Below, one piece after another: positions 50,990 to 63,823 of a stretch of DNA of 64,000 nt. Below the pieces are notes generated by a model. That model was not told where the DNA came from, made no database searches, and saw only the letters and a program-made list of their open reading frames with translations. How positions within the stretch are numbered: the first letter of the stretch is position 1; the number at the start of each line of letters is the position of its first letter. Origin of the DNA: Streptomyces fradiae (GTDB lineage Bacteria; Actinomycetota; Actinomycetes; Streptomycetales; Streptomycetaceae); contig NZ_CP065958.1 in assembly GCF_041270065.1 (NCBI RefSeq), forward strand, positions 186,001 to 250,000. Direction: 5' to 3'. The translations under genes and the position numbers were made by a program.

Positions 50990-51842
50990 CACGCGTGTTC
51001 CACGACGTGGCGGGACAGGCGCGCGGGCGTCCATGCGCCGTCGGCCACGACGATCCGGAAGCGGCGTGACAGGGTGTCGCCCGGGGCCAGCGGCAGCTCC
51101 TCCTCGAACGCCAGGGACGGGTTGACGGCGGGGAAGGGCTCCCGGCGGACGAACCAGTGGCAGGGGACTTCCGGATCGTCCAGGAACAGGAGCGTGGAGG
51201 AGCGGTCGACCTCGTCGTGCGTGCCGATGAAGGCGAGCCAGTCGCCCTTCTCGCCCATCCCGGGGCCGATCACGTCGCCGCCGGTGAAGTCGCGCGGGCC
51301 GCGCCAGAAGAGGCCGGAGTATCCGGCCATTTCTCTGCCCTGTGTGCCGGGGCTGCCGAACGTCAGCGCGGTGTCGTGGACGTTGGTCAGCGCGGTGGTG
51401 ACCTCCAGGGTCCAGGAGTCGGTCTCGACGTCGCGTGCGGTCAGCGTGCGGCGCTCGTCGATCCAGTGCTCCCCCGCCATCGTGTGCCAGGCCAGGTCCT
51501 CGGTGATCACGACCCGGCCGTGGTCCGTTGCGGCGGACACCGCGAGGCTGCGCATCGTGCCGAGGTTCGGCAGGTCGACGTAGCCCTGCCCGCGCAGGTA
51601 GGTGCCGCCGCCCCAGAAGTTCTGCCCCGACACCCATGACGCCGTGATCTGAATGCCCTTGTGCCAGCGGTGGTCGTGCGGCCGGTACGCCGTGACCACG
51701 TCGCCGGCGAGCGTGCGCACCGGATGCAGATAGGGCTTCGGTGCCTCGAAGGGGTCCATGACCGGCCGGTGCACATAGCGGAAGAGGTCGACGTCGCGAG
51801 CCCGGACCGTCAGCGAGTCCTCGTTCTCGTGGAGTTCGAAGG

Positions 51843-51846
<4 letters not shown>
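50986..51846 (-). CDS. PmoA-like (DUF6807) protein
   Basis: A 286-residue protein. GTG 51846 overlaps the oxidoreductase stop (GTGA). The family is recognised by RYVHRPVMDPFEAPKPYLHPV, HDHRWHKGIQI and DFTGGDVIGPGMGEKGDWLAF, the pattern named PmoA-like although unrelated to methane monooxygenase activity. These proteins occur beside sugar oxidoreductases and binding-protein importers in actinobacteria; the biochemical role is unknown. His residues in the HDHRWHKG segment could bind metal. Confidence 0.85.
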
Positions 51847-55350
<3,504 letters not shown>

Positions 55351-55409
55351 AGGGTCTCCTCGGGGTGGAGGTCATGCGGGACGGGTCGGCTCTCGGTGGC
55401 GCCTGGGGG

Positions 55410-56240
55410 TCAGCCCTTGGTGGCGCCCGCCGTGAGGCCGCCGATCAGCTGGCGCTCGGCGACGGCGTAGAAGGCGAGAGCGGGGACCATGGCGAGCACG
55501 ATGTACGCGAGGACGAGCGCGTAGTCGGTCGAGTACTGGCCCTGGAACTGCTGGACGCCGACCGGGATCGTCTGCCACTTCGGGTCGTTGAACACCAGCA
55601 GCGGCAGGAAGAAGTTGTTCCAACTCGCGACGACGGCGAGCACCGAGACCGTGCCGAGTGCCGGACGCGCCATCGGCAGCAGGATCTGCCAGAAGAAGCG
55701 GACCTTGCCGCAGCCGTCCATGGTGGCGGCCTCCTCGATCTCCGCCGGGATGGTCCGGAAGAAACCGCGCAGGATCACGATTGTCATGGGGAGCCCGAAT
55801 GCCGCCTGCGGGAGGATCACTCCGAGCGGGTTGTCGAGCAGCCCGAAGGTGCGCAGCATGAGGAAGAGCGGCAGAACGGCCACAGCGAACGGGAACATCA
55901 GCCCGACGGTGAAGAGCGTATAGAACAACTCCCGTCCACGGAAGGCGTATCGGGCCAGAACGAAAGCCGCCATCGCGGAGGCGGCCACGGTGCAGACCGT
56001 CGTACCGATCGCGATGCCCGCGCTGTTGGCGATCTGCCGCCAGAACATGCCGTCGCCGAGAATTCCCGTGTAGTTGGAGATCTTCCACTGCTCCGGCAGC
56101 CCGAACGGATTGTTCGTCAGTTCCGCGGTGCTCTTGAAACCGGAGATGACCGCGTAGAGCAGCGGTACGGCGACGAACGCGGCGATCAGCCAGACCACGG
56201 CGTGCAGCGAGAGGCCGCGTACCGTCCGGCGGGCGTTCAT
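55410..56240 (-). CDS. bxlG: xylo-oligosaccharide ABC permease, MalG type
   Basis: A 276-residue permease with six TM helices and the EAA loop EIEEAATMDGCGKVRFFWQILLPM. Its ATG overlaps the previous stop by 4 bp. The symbol follows the bxlEFG-bxlA gene order with divergent bxlR known from Streptomyces thermoviolaceus; assignment rests on that synteny and not on measured transport. Confidence 0.88.
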   Translation of the reverse strand: MNARRTVRGLSLHAVVWLIAAFVAVPLLYAVISGFKSTAELTNNPFGLPEQWKISNYTGILGDGMFWRQIANSAGIAIGTTVCTVAASAMAAFVLARYAFRGRELFYTLFTVGLMFPFAVAVLPLFLMLRTFGLLDNPLGVILPQAAFGLPMTIVILRGFFRTIPAEIEEAATMDGCGKVRFFWQILLPMARPALGTVSVLAVVASWNNFFLPLLVFNDPKWQTIPVGVQQFQGQYSTDYALVLAYIVLAMVPALAFYAVAERQLIGGLTAGATKG

Positions 56241-57226
56241 CGGTCACCTCCCGAGGTGACGGCGCCGCTCAGGTCACGGCGGAGCACGTACCGCTGGTAG
56301 AAGAGGGAGAAGACGAGGCTGATCATGAACAGCACCACGCTGATCGCGCTGGCGTAGCCGACCTGGTACCGCTTGAACCCGAACTGGAACATCGCGATGG
56401 CCATCGTCTCGGAGGAGTGGTTGGGCCCGCCGGCCGTCATGACCCAGACGAGGTCGAAGAGCTGGATGGACCCGATGATCGACAGGAAGACGCTGATCCG
56501 GATCGTCGGCCCGAGCAGCGGCAGCGTGATGTGCCGGAAGCGCTGCCAGGCGCCGGCTCCGTCGATGGAGGCGGCTTCGAGGATCTCGGACGGGATGCTC
56601 TGCAGCCCGGCGAGGAACAGCATCATGTGGAAGCCGAAGTACTTCCAGATCATGACGACGAACAGGGTCGGCACGACCGTCGAGGGATCGGCGAGCCACT
56701 TGCCCTGGAGGCCCTCGAGGCCGAAGAGGCCGGCGATGTGGTCGGCCATGCCGGCGCCGGGCAGGAAGATCATCGTGAAGAGGACCGCCGTGACGACCTC
56801 GGAGAGGATGTACGGCGCGAAGAACAGCATCCGGTAGACCGCCCGGCCGCGGAGCCTCTGGTTGAGCAGGACCGCGGTGAACAGGGCGAACGGCAGCTGC
56901 ACCAGGACCGACATGAGGATCAGGTAAAGCCCGCGCCCCAGGTCGCCGAGGAAGACCTGGTCGCCGAAGAGCTTGGTGTAGTTCCCGAAGCCGACGAAGT
57001 CGTCCATGGGGCCGATGCCACCCCATTTGAAGAAGCCGGTCCAGACGGCGACGACGATCGGGGCGAGGACGAAGACGAGGAAGAGGATCAGTGCCGGGAC
57101 GAGGAACCAGGCGATCGACGCCCAGTCTCCCCAGCCGCGCAGGAGTGACCGGGCCGGGGCCGGCGGGCGCACCGGCACGGCCTCCTCCGTCCGTTCCTCG
57201 GTCAGGGTGGACCCGGAGCTAGGCAC
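56237..57226 (-). CDS. bxlF: xylo-oligosaccharide ABC permease, MalF type
   Basis: A 329-residue permease. A 40-residue polar N-terminus precedes six TM helices; the EAA loop is EILEAASIDGAGAWQRFRHITLPL. It overlaps the binding-protein gene end by 8 bp, indicating translational coupling. It pairs with bxlG to form the channel; as with other Streptomyces sugar importers no ATPase gene is present. Confidence 0.88.
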   Translation of the reverse strand: MPSSGSTLTEERTEEAVPVRPPAPARSLLRGWGDWASIAWFLVPALILFLVFVLAPIVVAVWTGFFKWGGIGPMDDFVGFGNYTKLFGDQVFLGDLGRGLYLILMSVLVQLPFALFTAVLLNQRLRGRAVYRMLFFAPYILSEVVTAVLFTMIFLPGAGMADHIAGLFGLEGLQGKWLADPSTVVPTLFVVMIWKYFGFHMMLFLAGLQSIPSEILEAASIDGAGAWQRFRHITLPLLGPTIRISVFLSIIGSIQLFDLVWVMTAGGPNHSSETMAIAMFQFGFKRYQVGYASAISVVLFMISLVFSLFYQRYVLRRDLSGAVTSGGDR

Positions 57227-58511
57227 TCTTCGCAGCCTCGGTGATCGACGCCGTGACCTGCTCGGGGGTCTTCTTGCCCGCGATGAGGTCGGCGACGCTG
57301 TCGTTGACCTCCTGGCCGACCGCCGGCGGGTAGGCCTGGTCGAGGAAGAGCTGGAAGCCCGTGGCCTTGACGAGGCTCTCGGCCACCACCTTCTTGTTGG
57401 CGTCGGTGAGCTGACTTTCCGCGCCCTTGACCACCGGCAGGTAGCCGTTGGAGGCCAGCAGCTTGGACTCGTTCTCCAGGACGAAGAACTTCAGGAACTC
57501 CAGGGCCTCCTTCGGGGCGCCCTTGCGCAGCGCGAAGCCACCGCCGCCGCCGAAGACCTCGGTCGCCTGCCCCACACCGCCGTCGACCGTCGGGAAGGGG
57601 AAGAAGCCCAGGTCCGCCCCGAGGTCGGCGCCCGCGTCCTTCTGTACCGACGGTCCCCACTGCCCCATCAGCTCCATGGCGGCCTTGCCGTTGCCCACGG
57701 TCGCGGCCTGGCCGCCCGGGGTGGCGTAGCCGGCGCCGAGGAAGCCCGGCTGGAACGGCTGGAGGTCGACGAGCTCCTTGAGATGGACGCCCGCCTCGAC
57801 GAAGCCGGGGTCGGTGAAGTCCTTGGTGGTCGCGGCCTTCTGCAGGGCGGGGAGGCCGGCGACGCGCATCGCGAGGTAGGCCCAGTAGTAGTGGCCGGGC
57901 CACTTCTCCTTGCCGGCGAGGGCGATCGGGGTGATGCCCGCGGCCTTGAGCTTCCGCACGTCGGCGAGGAACGCGGCCCAGGTGGCCGGCGGAGTGGTGA
58001 TGCCGGCCTTGGCGAAGAGCTTCTTGTTGTACCAGAAGCCGACCATGCCGATGTCGTACGGGACTCCGTAGATGCGGCCGTCGATCTGGTAGGCCGAGAG
58101 CGAGACCGGGGTGAGCTGCGACGACCAGTCCATGAGGTCGGCGAGGTCCTCGACGAGCCCCGCGTCGACCTGCTGCTTGAGCACGCCGCCGCCCCAGGTC
58201 TGGTAGACGTCGGGGAGCTTGCCCGAGGACGTGGTGGCGGTCAGCTTGGACTTGAACGCCTCGTTCTCCAGCGAGGTCGTGTTGATCGCGATCTTCGGGT
58301 GAGCCTTCGTGTACGCCGTGGAGATCTCCGGGAAGAGGGACTTCCCCGGCTCCGTGGTGGCGATGTTCCACCAGTCGAACGTCACCTTGCCGTCGGCCGA
58401 CAGATTGCCGCCCGACCCACCGGACCCGCAGGCCGTGGTGAGTGCGACGGACAAGGTGGTCATGCCCGCGAGCGCCAGGAAGCTTCGTCGGCTCGGGAGG
58501 GTGCTGGCCAT
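57219..58511 (-). CDS. bxlE: xylo-oligosaccharide-binding lipoprotein
   Basis: A 430-residue binding protein. ATG 58511 follows GGAGG; an upstream frame to 58586 is rejected. The N-terminus SRRSFLALAGMTTLSVALTTAC has a twin-Arg pair and a lipobox-like TTAC, so it is an exported lipoprotein. The body shows VTFDWWNIATTEP, LPDVYQTWGGGVL and IYGVPYDIGMVGFWYNKKLF, standard for family 1 binding proteins. It heads a nine-gene transcription unit running to GH62. Confidence 0.9.
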   Translation of the reverse strand: MASTLPSRRSFLALAGMTTLSVALTTACGSGGSGGNLSADGKVTFDWWNIATTEPGKSLFPEISTAYTKAHPKIAINTTSLENEAFKSKLTATTSSGKLPDVYQTWGGGVLKQQVDAGLVEDLADLMDWSSQLTPVSLSAYQIDGRIYGVPYDIGMVGFWYNKKLFAKAGITTPPATWAAFLADVRKLKAAGITPIALAGKEKWPGHYYWAYLAMRVAGLPALQKAATTKDFTDPGFVEAGVHLKELVDLQPFQPGFLGAGYATPGGQAATVGNGKAAMELMGQWGPSVQKDAGADLGADLGFFPFPTVDGGVGQATEVFGGGGGFALRKGAPKEALEFLKFFVLENESKLLASNGYLPVVKGAESQLTDANKKVVAESLVKATGFQLFLDQAYPPAVGQEVNDSVADLIAGKKTPEQVTASITEAAKSA

Positions 58512-58546
58512 GGGACCTCCGGGGTGGGGGAATGCCGGTTCGTGCC

Positions 58547-58572
58547 CGAAATTTTTTCGAAATACTCTCGAA
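58547..58572 (-). promoter_or_regulatory. operator cluster at the bxlE promoter
   Basis: CGAAATTTTTTCG (58547-58559) and TCGAAATACTCTCGAA (58557-58572) overlap. BxlR of S. thermoviolaceus is known to bind CGAA/TTCG inverted repeats. The cluster lies just downstream of the predicted start of the bxlE transcript. Confidence 0.7.
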
Positions 58573-58586
58573 TTCTGCGCTGCCAC

Positions 58587-58615
58587 AAACTAGGAACGCG
58601 AGGCTTGTCGGTCAA
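58587..58615 (-). promoter_or_regulatory. predicted bxlE promoter
   Basis: On the minus strand TTGACC (58615-58610) and TAGTTT (58592-58587) are separated by exactly 17 nt. The operator cluster follows within 15-40 nt. Confidence 0.6.
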
Positions 58616-58658
58616 GACCTCGCGTCAACTTAGCTACGGACGCCGGTTGTTCGTAGGG

Positions 58659-58703
58659 TTGACAAGCAGGTCGGACCGCCCGGAAACTCGTCGAAAGTTT
58701 GCG
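58659..58703 (+). promoter_or_regulatory. predicted bxlR promoter and operator
   Basis: TTGACA (58659-58664) and GAAACT (58683-58688) are spaced 18 nt apart. CGTCGAAAGTTTGCG (58689-58703) follows at once and resembles the CGAA/TTCG element, which fits autoregulation. Confidence 0.55.
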
Positions 58704-58745
58704 ATACATGTCGGCGGCCGAAGGCATCCGCGCGGAGGAGAGAAG

Positions 58746-59759
58746 TTGAGCGAGCAGCGCCCGACCCTGGCCGTGATCGCCGCGGAGGCGGGGGTTTCCC
58801 CGGCCACCGTGTCCAAGGTGATCAACGGCCGCTCCGATGTCGCGCCCGCGACCCGCGAACGGATCGAGGGCCTGCTGCGATCACACAACTACCTGCCGCC
58901 CGGCCGGCAGGGCAGAGCCCGCAGATCGGGCCTCGTCGACCTGATCATCGGCGGCCTCGACAGCGCGTGGGCGGTGGAGATACTGCGCGGCGTCGAGGCC
59001 GAGTGCGCCCAGCGGAGCGTCGGTACCGTCGTGTCGCTCGTCCCGCCGGGTGAGGCCACGCCGTCCAGCTGGACCGCGCTGCCGGTCCTGCACCACAGCG
59101 ACGGCGTCATCCTCGTGACCTCCTCGGTCACCCGCGCCCAGCGCGCCCAGGTCGAACGGGCCGGGGTGGCGCTGGTCGTCATCGACCCCATCGACCTGCC
59201 CGGCAACGGCGTCCCGAGCATCGGAGCGACCAACTGGGCGGGCGGCATGGCCGCCACCGAGCACCTGCTGGAACTGGGGCACCGCCGGATCGCCACGATC
59301 GGCGGACGCAAGGAGATGCTCTGCAGCCAGGCCCGTATCGACGGGTATCGGACCGCCCTGGAGCGGGCCGGGATCGAGGCCGACCGCGACCTGGTCCGGT
59401 TCGGCGACTTCCAGCACGAGGGCGGGTTCCGGTGCGCCCGGGAGCTCCTCGCCCTCCCCGAGCCGCCGACGGCCGTCTTCGCCGGCAGCGACCAGCAGGC
59501 GATGGGCGTCTACGAAGCCGCCCGGCAGAGCGGACTGCGCATCCCGCAGGACCTCAGCGTGGTCGGCTTCGACGACCTGCCGATGTGCGAATGGCTTTCA
59601 CCGCCGCTGACGACGGTGCGCCAGCCGCTGGAGGAGATGGGCCGGGTCGCCGCCCGCACACTGTTCCATCTTCTGGACGGCCAGCCCCTGGTCAGCCCGC
59701 GGATGGAGCTCTCGACCGAACTGAAGGTCCGGCTCTCCACCGCCCCGCCTCGTCACTAG
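58746..59759 (+). CDS. bxlR: LacI family repressor of xylo-oligosaccharide genes
   Basis: A 337-residue regulator starting at TTG 58746 behind GGAGGAGAG. The HTH is LAVIAAEAGVSPATVSKVIN with hinge YLPPGRQGRARRS; the sensor domain ends VVGFDDLPMCEWLSPPLTTVRQP. It is divergent from bxlEFG and 9 nt ahead of bxlA, the published bxl arrangement, in which xylobiose releases the repressor. The CGAA/TTCG elements in the gap are its likely targets. Confidence 0.88.
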   Translation: MSEQRPTLAVIAAEAGVSPATVSKVINGRSDVAPATRERIEGLLRSHNYLPPGRQGRARRSGLVDLIIGGLDSAWAVEILRGVEAECAQRSVGTVVSLVPPGEATPSSWTALPVLHHSDGVILVTSSVTRAQRAQVERAGVALVVIDPIDLPGNGVPSIGATNWAGGMAATEHLLELGHRRIATIGGRKEMLCSQARIDGYRTALERAGIEADRDLVRFGDFQHEGGFRCARELLALPEPPTAVFAGSDQQAMGVYEAARQSGLRIPQDLSVVGFDDLPMCEWLSPPLTTVRQPLEEMGRVAARTLFHLLDGQPLVSPRMELSTELKVRLSTAPPRH

Positions 59760-59768
59760 GAGAATCCC

Positions 59769-61988
59769 TTGACCGAGCCCTGGCGTGACACCCTGCTGCC
59801 CGTGTCCGAGCGAGTCACCGATCTCCTGAGACGGATGACGCTGGAGGAGAAGGCGGGACAACTCGCCGGCTTCTGGGCGTTGCCCTCGGATCCGGGAGTA
59901 CCTGTCGCGCCGATGGAGGACGATTCCGGCGAGTCCGCGCCCGGCCTCGACGACATCGTCGCCCACGGGCTCGGCCAGCTCACCCGGGTGTTCGGAACCG
60001 CACCGATCACCGCGGAAGCCGGAATGGAGCGGCTCGCCTCGCTCCAGCAGCAGGTGACCGGATCCAGCCGCTTCGGGATCCCGGCGGTCGCTCACGAGGA
60101 GTGCCTGACGGGGTTCATGACGCTCGGAGCGACGGTCTTCCCCGCCCCGCCGGCCTGGGGCGCGTCCTTCGACCCTGGGCTCGTGCGCCGGATGGCCGCC
60201 GCCATCGGCGCCGGGATGCGGCGGGTCGGCGTCCACCAAGGACTGGCTCCGGTGCTCGACGTGGTCCGCGACTACCGGTGGGGCAGGACCGAGGAGTGCA
60301 TCGGCGAGGACCCCTATCTCGTCGGAGCGGTCGGCACGGCCTACGTACAGGGCCTGGAAGACGTCGGCATCGTGGCGACGCTCAAGCACTTCGCCGGGTA
60401 CTCGGCCTCGCGCGGCGGCCGGAACATGGCCCCCGTCGCCTCGGGGCCCCGCGAGTTCGCCGATGTCCTGGTCGAGCCTTTCGTACGGGCGCTGCGCGAG
60501 GGAGGCGCTCGGTCGGTGATGAACAGCTACACCGACGTGGACGGGGTCCCGGTGGCCGCCGACCGACGCCTGCTGACCGACCTGCTCAGGGGCGAGCTCG
60601 GTTTCGGCGGTGTCGTCGTCGCCGACTACTACGCCGTCTCCTTCCTGGAGACCCGACACGGCGTCACCGGGTCGCGCGGCGCGGCCGGCGCGCTGGCGTT
60701 GACCGCGGGGATCGACGTCGAGCTGCCCACGGCCCGCTGCTACGGCGAGCCGCTGACCGAACTCGTGCGGTCAGGAGGCCTGTCCGAGGAGCTCATCGAC
60801 CGGGCCGCGGAGCGCGTCCTGCTGCAGAAGGCCGAACTCGGCCTGCTCGACCCCGACTGGGAACCCGTCAAGCCCGAGCCGGTCGACCTCGACCCGCCGG
60901 AGAACCGGGCCCTGGCCAGGCTCCTGGCCGAACGGTCCACCGTGCTGCTCGCCAACGACGGCATCCTGCCGCTGCGGCCGTGCCGGGTCGCGATCCACGG
61001 GCCGTACGCCGACGACCCCCACTCCTTCCTCGGCTGCTACTCCTTCCCCAACCACGTCGCGCTGCCCGGCGACCCCGGGCTTGAGATCCCGACGCTCGGC
61101 GAAGCGCTCACCGCGGCCGGGTTCACGGTCACCGCGGACGAGCCGGACGTGAACGTGCTGGTGCTAGGAGACCGGGCCGGCATGTTCGGCCGGGGCACTT
61201 CGGGAGAGGGCTGCGACGCCGCGACCCTCGATCTGCCCGGGGACCAGGCCGCACTCGCCTCCGCCGTTCTGGACTCCGGGGTGCCGACCGTCCTGGTCCT
61301 GGTCTCCGGACGGCCCTACGCCCTCGGCTCGCTGGCCGAACGCGCATCGGCCGTCCTACAGGCCTTCTTCCCCGGCGAGGAGGGCGGGACGGCGCTGGCC
61401 CGGATCATCAGCGGGGCCGCGGAGCCGTCCGGACGGCTGCCCGTCTCCCTCCCCCGCCAGGCCGGCGGCCAGCCCGGCACGTACCTGCACTCCAGACTCG
61501 GCGGACGCACCGACTGGAGCTCGGTGGACCCGACTCCGCTGTTCCCCTTCGGACACGGGCTGAGCTGGACCCGCTTCACCTGCTCGGAGCTCTCGGTGGA
61601 TCCCGTCGCCGCGACGGACGGAGCCGTCTCCGTCTCGGTCACCGTACGCAACGTCGGAGAGGTGGCCGGGACCGAGGTGGTCCAGCTGTACCTCTCGGAC
61701 CCCGAGGCGTCCGTCGTCCGGCCACAGCAGTGGCTCGCCGGATTCTGCAGGGTCGAGCTGCAACCGGGCGCGGCCGCCCGGATCACCTTCTCCGTCCATG
61801 CCGACCGGACCTCCTTCACCGGTATCGACCTGCGGAGAAGAGTGGAGCCCGGAGAGATCGGCGTGGCCGTCGGACGGTCCAGCGGCGATCTTCCGCTGCG
61901 GGGCTCCTTCACTCTGCACGGCCCCGTACGGCATCCGGCGGCCGACCGCGTGCTGTCCGTGCCGGTCGAGATCGTCCCCGTCTCATGA
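59769..61988 (+). CDS. bxlA: GH3 beta-xylosidase/beta-glucosidase
   Basis: A 739-residue cytosolic enzyme from TTG 59769, with AGGAG at 59758-59762. N-terminal barrel: RMTLEEKAGQLAGFW, RYG-like LAPVLDVVRDYRWGRTEEC, ATLKHFAGYSASRGGRN (KHF) and VVVADYYAVSFLE with the nucleophile Asp. The C-terminal alpha/beta domain (about 380-600) and a fibronectin-like tail (FPFGHGLSWTRF onward) complete the GH3 layout. It would release xylose from imported xylo-oligosaccharides. Its stop overlaps the GH43 start (ATGA). Confidence 0.9.
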   Translation: MTEPWRDTLLPVSERVTDLLRRMTLEEKAGQLAGFWALPSDPGVPVAPMEDDSGESAPGLDDIVAHGLGQLTRVFGTAPITAEAGMERLASLQQQVTGSSRFGIPAVAHEECLTGFMTLGATVFPAPPAWGASFDPGLVRRMAAAIGAGMRRVGVHQGLAPVLDVVRDYRWGRTEECIGEDPYLVGAVGTAYVQGLEDVGIVATLKHFAGYSASRGGRNMAPVASGPREFADVLVEPFVRALREGGARSVMNSYTDVDGVPVAADRRLLTDLLRGELGFGGVVVADYYAVSFLETRHGVTGSRGAAGALALTAGIDVELPTARCYGEPLTELVRSGGLSEELIDRAAERVLLQKAELGLLDPDWEPVKPEPVDLDPPENRALARLLAERSTVLLANDGILPLRPCRVAIHGPYADDPHSFLGCYSFPNHVALPGDPGLEIPTLGEALTAAGFTVTADEPDVNVLVLGDRAGMFGRGTSGEGCDAATLDLPGDQAALASAVLDSGVPTVLVLVSGRPYALGSLAERASAVLQAFFPGEEGGTALARIISGAAEPSGRLPVSLPRQAGGQPGTYLHSRLGGRTDWSSVDPTPLFPFGHGLSWTRFTCSELSVDPVAATDGAVSVSVTVRNVGEVAGTEVVQLYLSDPEASVVRPQQWLAGFCRVELQPGAAARITFSVHADRTSFTGIDLRRRVEPGEIGVAVGRSSGDLPLRGSFTLHGPVRHPAADRVLSVPVEIVPVS

Positions 61989-63481
61989 GCACGTCCTTCG
62001 GCGATCCCGTGCTGCCCGGCTTCCGGCCCGACCCGTCCGTGTGCCGGGTGGGAGCGGACTACTACCTGGTGACGTCCAGTTTCGAATGGTTCCCGGGTCT
62101 TCCCGTGTTCCACAGCCGCGATCTCGTGAACTGGCGACGTCTCGGCTCCGCGCTCGACCGCCCGTCCCAGCTCGATCTCGACGGGTGTGAGCCCTCACGC
62201 GGCCTGTTCGCGCCCACGATCAGGCACCATGACGGGGTGTTCCATCTCGTCTGCACGCTGATGGACGGCCCCGGCCATTTCGTCGTCACGGCGACCGACC
62301 CGGCGGGGCCGTGGTCGGAACCGCAGTGGTTGGAGGGCGAGGGCTTCGACCCGTCACTGTTCTTCGACGACGGGCCGGACGACTGCGACGGCGACGGCGA
62401 CGGCGACGGCCGGGCCTGGTTCACCGCCGCCCGTGTGCTGGACGAGGCCGCCGGCCGCACCGAGATCTGGATGCGCGAGTACCTTCCCCGCGAGCGACGG
62501 CTCACGGGACCGGAGTACGTCCTGTGGTCGGGAACCCACCTGGGCGCCCGCTGGTCGGAAGCCCCGCACCTCTACAAGATCGACGGCAGCTACCTTCTGC
62601 TCACCGCCGAGGGCGGCACCGATGTGGACCACAGCGTGGTCGCCGCCCGCGCCGCCCGCGTGACCGGCCCGTACGAGGGAGTCTCCGGCAACCCGGTGCT
62701 GCCTCCCGCCGAGGGCCCGGTCACCTGCACCGGGCACGCCGACCTCGTCCGAACCCCGTACGGCGAGTGGCGGGCCGTCCTCCTCGGTGTCCGCCCGGGC
62801 TCCGCCATCGGCCGCGAGACCTTCCTCAGCAGGGTCACCTGGAGCGACGGCCGGCCGGTCTTCTCCCCTCTCCGCCATACGAGCCCTCGCCACCGTCTCC
62901 GCGACGACTTCGCCACCCTCTCCGCCGACTGGAGCACCCTGCGCACCCCACGCGCACCGTTCTGGACCACCGGCGACGGGCTCCGCCTCCAGCTCCGCCC
63001 CGAACGCCTCGGCGAACGCACCACCCCGTCCCTCCTGGTCCTCCCCCAGGAACAGCCCGACTGCGACGTCTCCACCGAGCTGCACTTCCTCCCCGACGCA
63101 CCGGAGGAACAGGCAGGCCTCGCCGTCGTCATCGACGACGACACCCATCTCGTCCTCCTTCGCACCACGGAAGGGCTCAGCCTCCGTCGCGGGCCCGATG
63201 TCCTGGCCGGCGTCGTCGTCCCGCCGGGCCCCGTCCGCCTGGGGGTCCGCATCCGCGGCTTCAGCCACACCTTCGCCTACGCGGCACCCGACGGGGCCTG
63301 GCAGGACCTGACCACCGTCGAAGCCACCTTCCTCACCCCGCTGTTCACCAGCGTGCAGCTCGGCCTCTACGCCACCTCCAACGGCCGCCCGTCCACCACC
63401 CAAGCCCATTTCGCGTGGTTCGACATCACGCATCCGCACCAGCCCTCCGGGGCGAAGGACACCGACGACCCGGAAATGTGA
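61985..63481 (+). CDS. GH43 beta-xylosidase/arabinofuranosidase, cytosolic
   Basis: A 498-residue enzyme without signal peptide. Catalytic landmarks: GFRPDPSVCRVGADYYLVTS (base Asp), EGFDPSLFFDD (pKa Asp) and SEAPHLYKIDGSYLLLTAEGG (acid Glu). The C-terminal beta-sandwich (about 320-490) is typical of subfamily 11/12 beta-xylosidases. A DNA tandem of GACGGC units (62388-62411) encodes an Asp-Gly repeat in a surface loop. It is translationally coupled to bxlA and completes intracellular breakdown of substituted xylo-oligosaccharides. Confidence 0.9.
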   Translation: MSTSFGDPVLPGFRPDPSVCRVGADYYLVTSSFEWFPGLPVFHSRDLVNWRRLGSALDRPSQLDLDGCEPSRGLFAPTIRHHDGVFHLVCTLMDGPGHFVVTATDPAGPWSEPQWLEGEGFDPSLFFDDGPDDCDGDGDGDGRAWFTAARVLDEAAGRTEIWMREYLPRERRLTGPEYVLWSGTHLGARWSEAPHLYKIDGSYLLLTAEGGTDVDHSVVAARAARVTGPYEGVSGNPVLPPAEGPVTCTGHADLVRTPYGEWRAVLLGVRPGSAIGRETFLSRVTWSDGRPVFSPLRHTSPRHRLRDDFATLSADWSTLRTPRAPFWTTGDGLRLQLRPERLGERTTPSLLVLPQEQPDCDVSTELHFLPDAPEEQAGLAVVIDDDTHLVLLRTTEGLSLRRGPDVLAGVVVPPGPVRLGVRIRGFSHTFAYAAPDGAWQDLTTVEATFLTPLFTSVQLGLYATSNGRPSTTQAHFAWFDITHPHQPSGAKDTDDPEM

Positions 63482-63507
63482 CCCGAGACAAGCACTCTCT
63501 TATGAAG

Positions 63508-63548
63508 GAAGCGGTCCCTGTCGAAATACTTTCGACAGGGACCGCTTC
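63508..63548. terminator. perfect 19-bp palindrome after GH43, containing the TCGAAATACT element
   Basis: GAAGCGGTCCCTGTCGAAA (63508-63526), TAC, TTTCGACAGGGACCGCTTC (63530-63548). The RNA would form a 19-bp hairpin 27 nt after the GH43 stop, so it is probably a terminator, but its centre is the bxl-type operator. No other gene is present in 63482-63823. Confidence 0.75.
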
Positions 63549-63604
63549 GCTATGACGCTCCCGAAATCCCTGACGGAGCGTTTCGAATGGCCATACGGGG
63601 CCGA

Positions 63605-63657
63605 GTTTCCGAAACCTCTTCGAAATACTTGACATGGTCACGCCGTGTTTCCACACT
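63605..63657 (+). promoter_or_regulatory. predicted xlnA promoter with overlapping operator elements
   Basis: TTGACA (63629-63634), 17 nt, CACACT (63652-63657). TCGAAATACT (63620-63629) runs into the -35 box, and GTTTC-C-GAAAC (63605-63615) lies just upstream. This suggests direct repression by the bxl-type regulator. Confidence 0.65.
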
Positions 63658-63823
63658 GAATCCCGAGGCGGTGGCGCCCCTTTACCCGCGTGTCGCCGTA
63701 CCGGCCTCGAATCATTGCGCCTTGATGGTCCGCGTCCTTTTTCGATGGACCCGGACATCGCCTTCGCGGATTCCTTCCGCCGCACTCACATCCATCCGTG
63801 ATTTCTGTCCCGGAGGTCCATTC

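Noticed and set aside
63482..63823. Small gene in the gap before xlnA
   Set aside because: No open frame with a ribosome site and sensible composition; the gap is explained by a palindrome and promoter elements.
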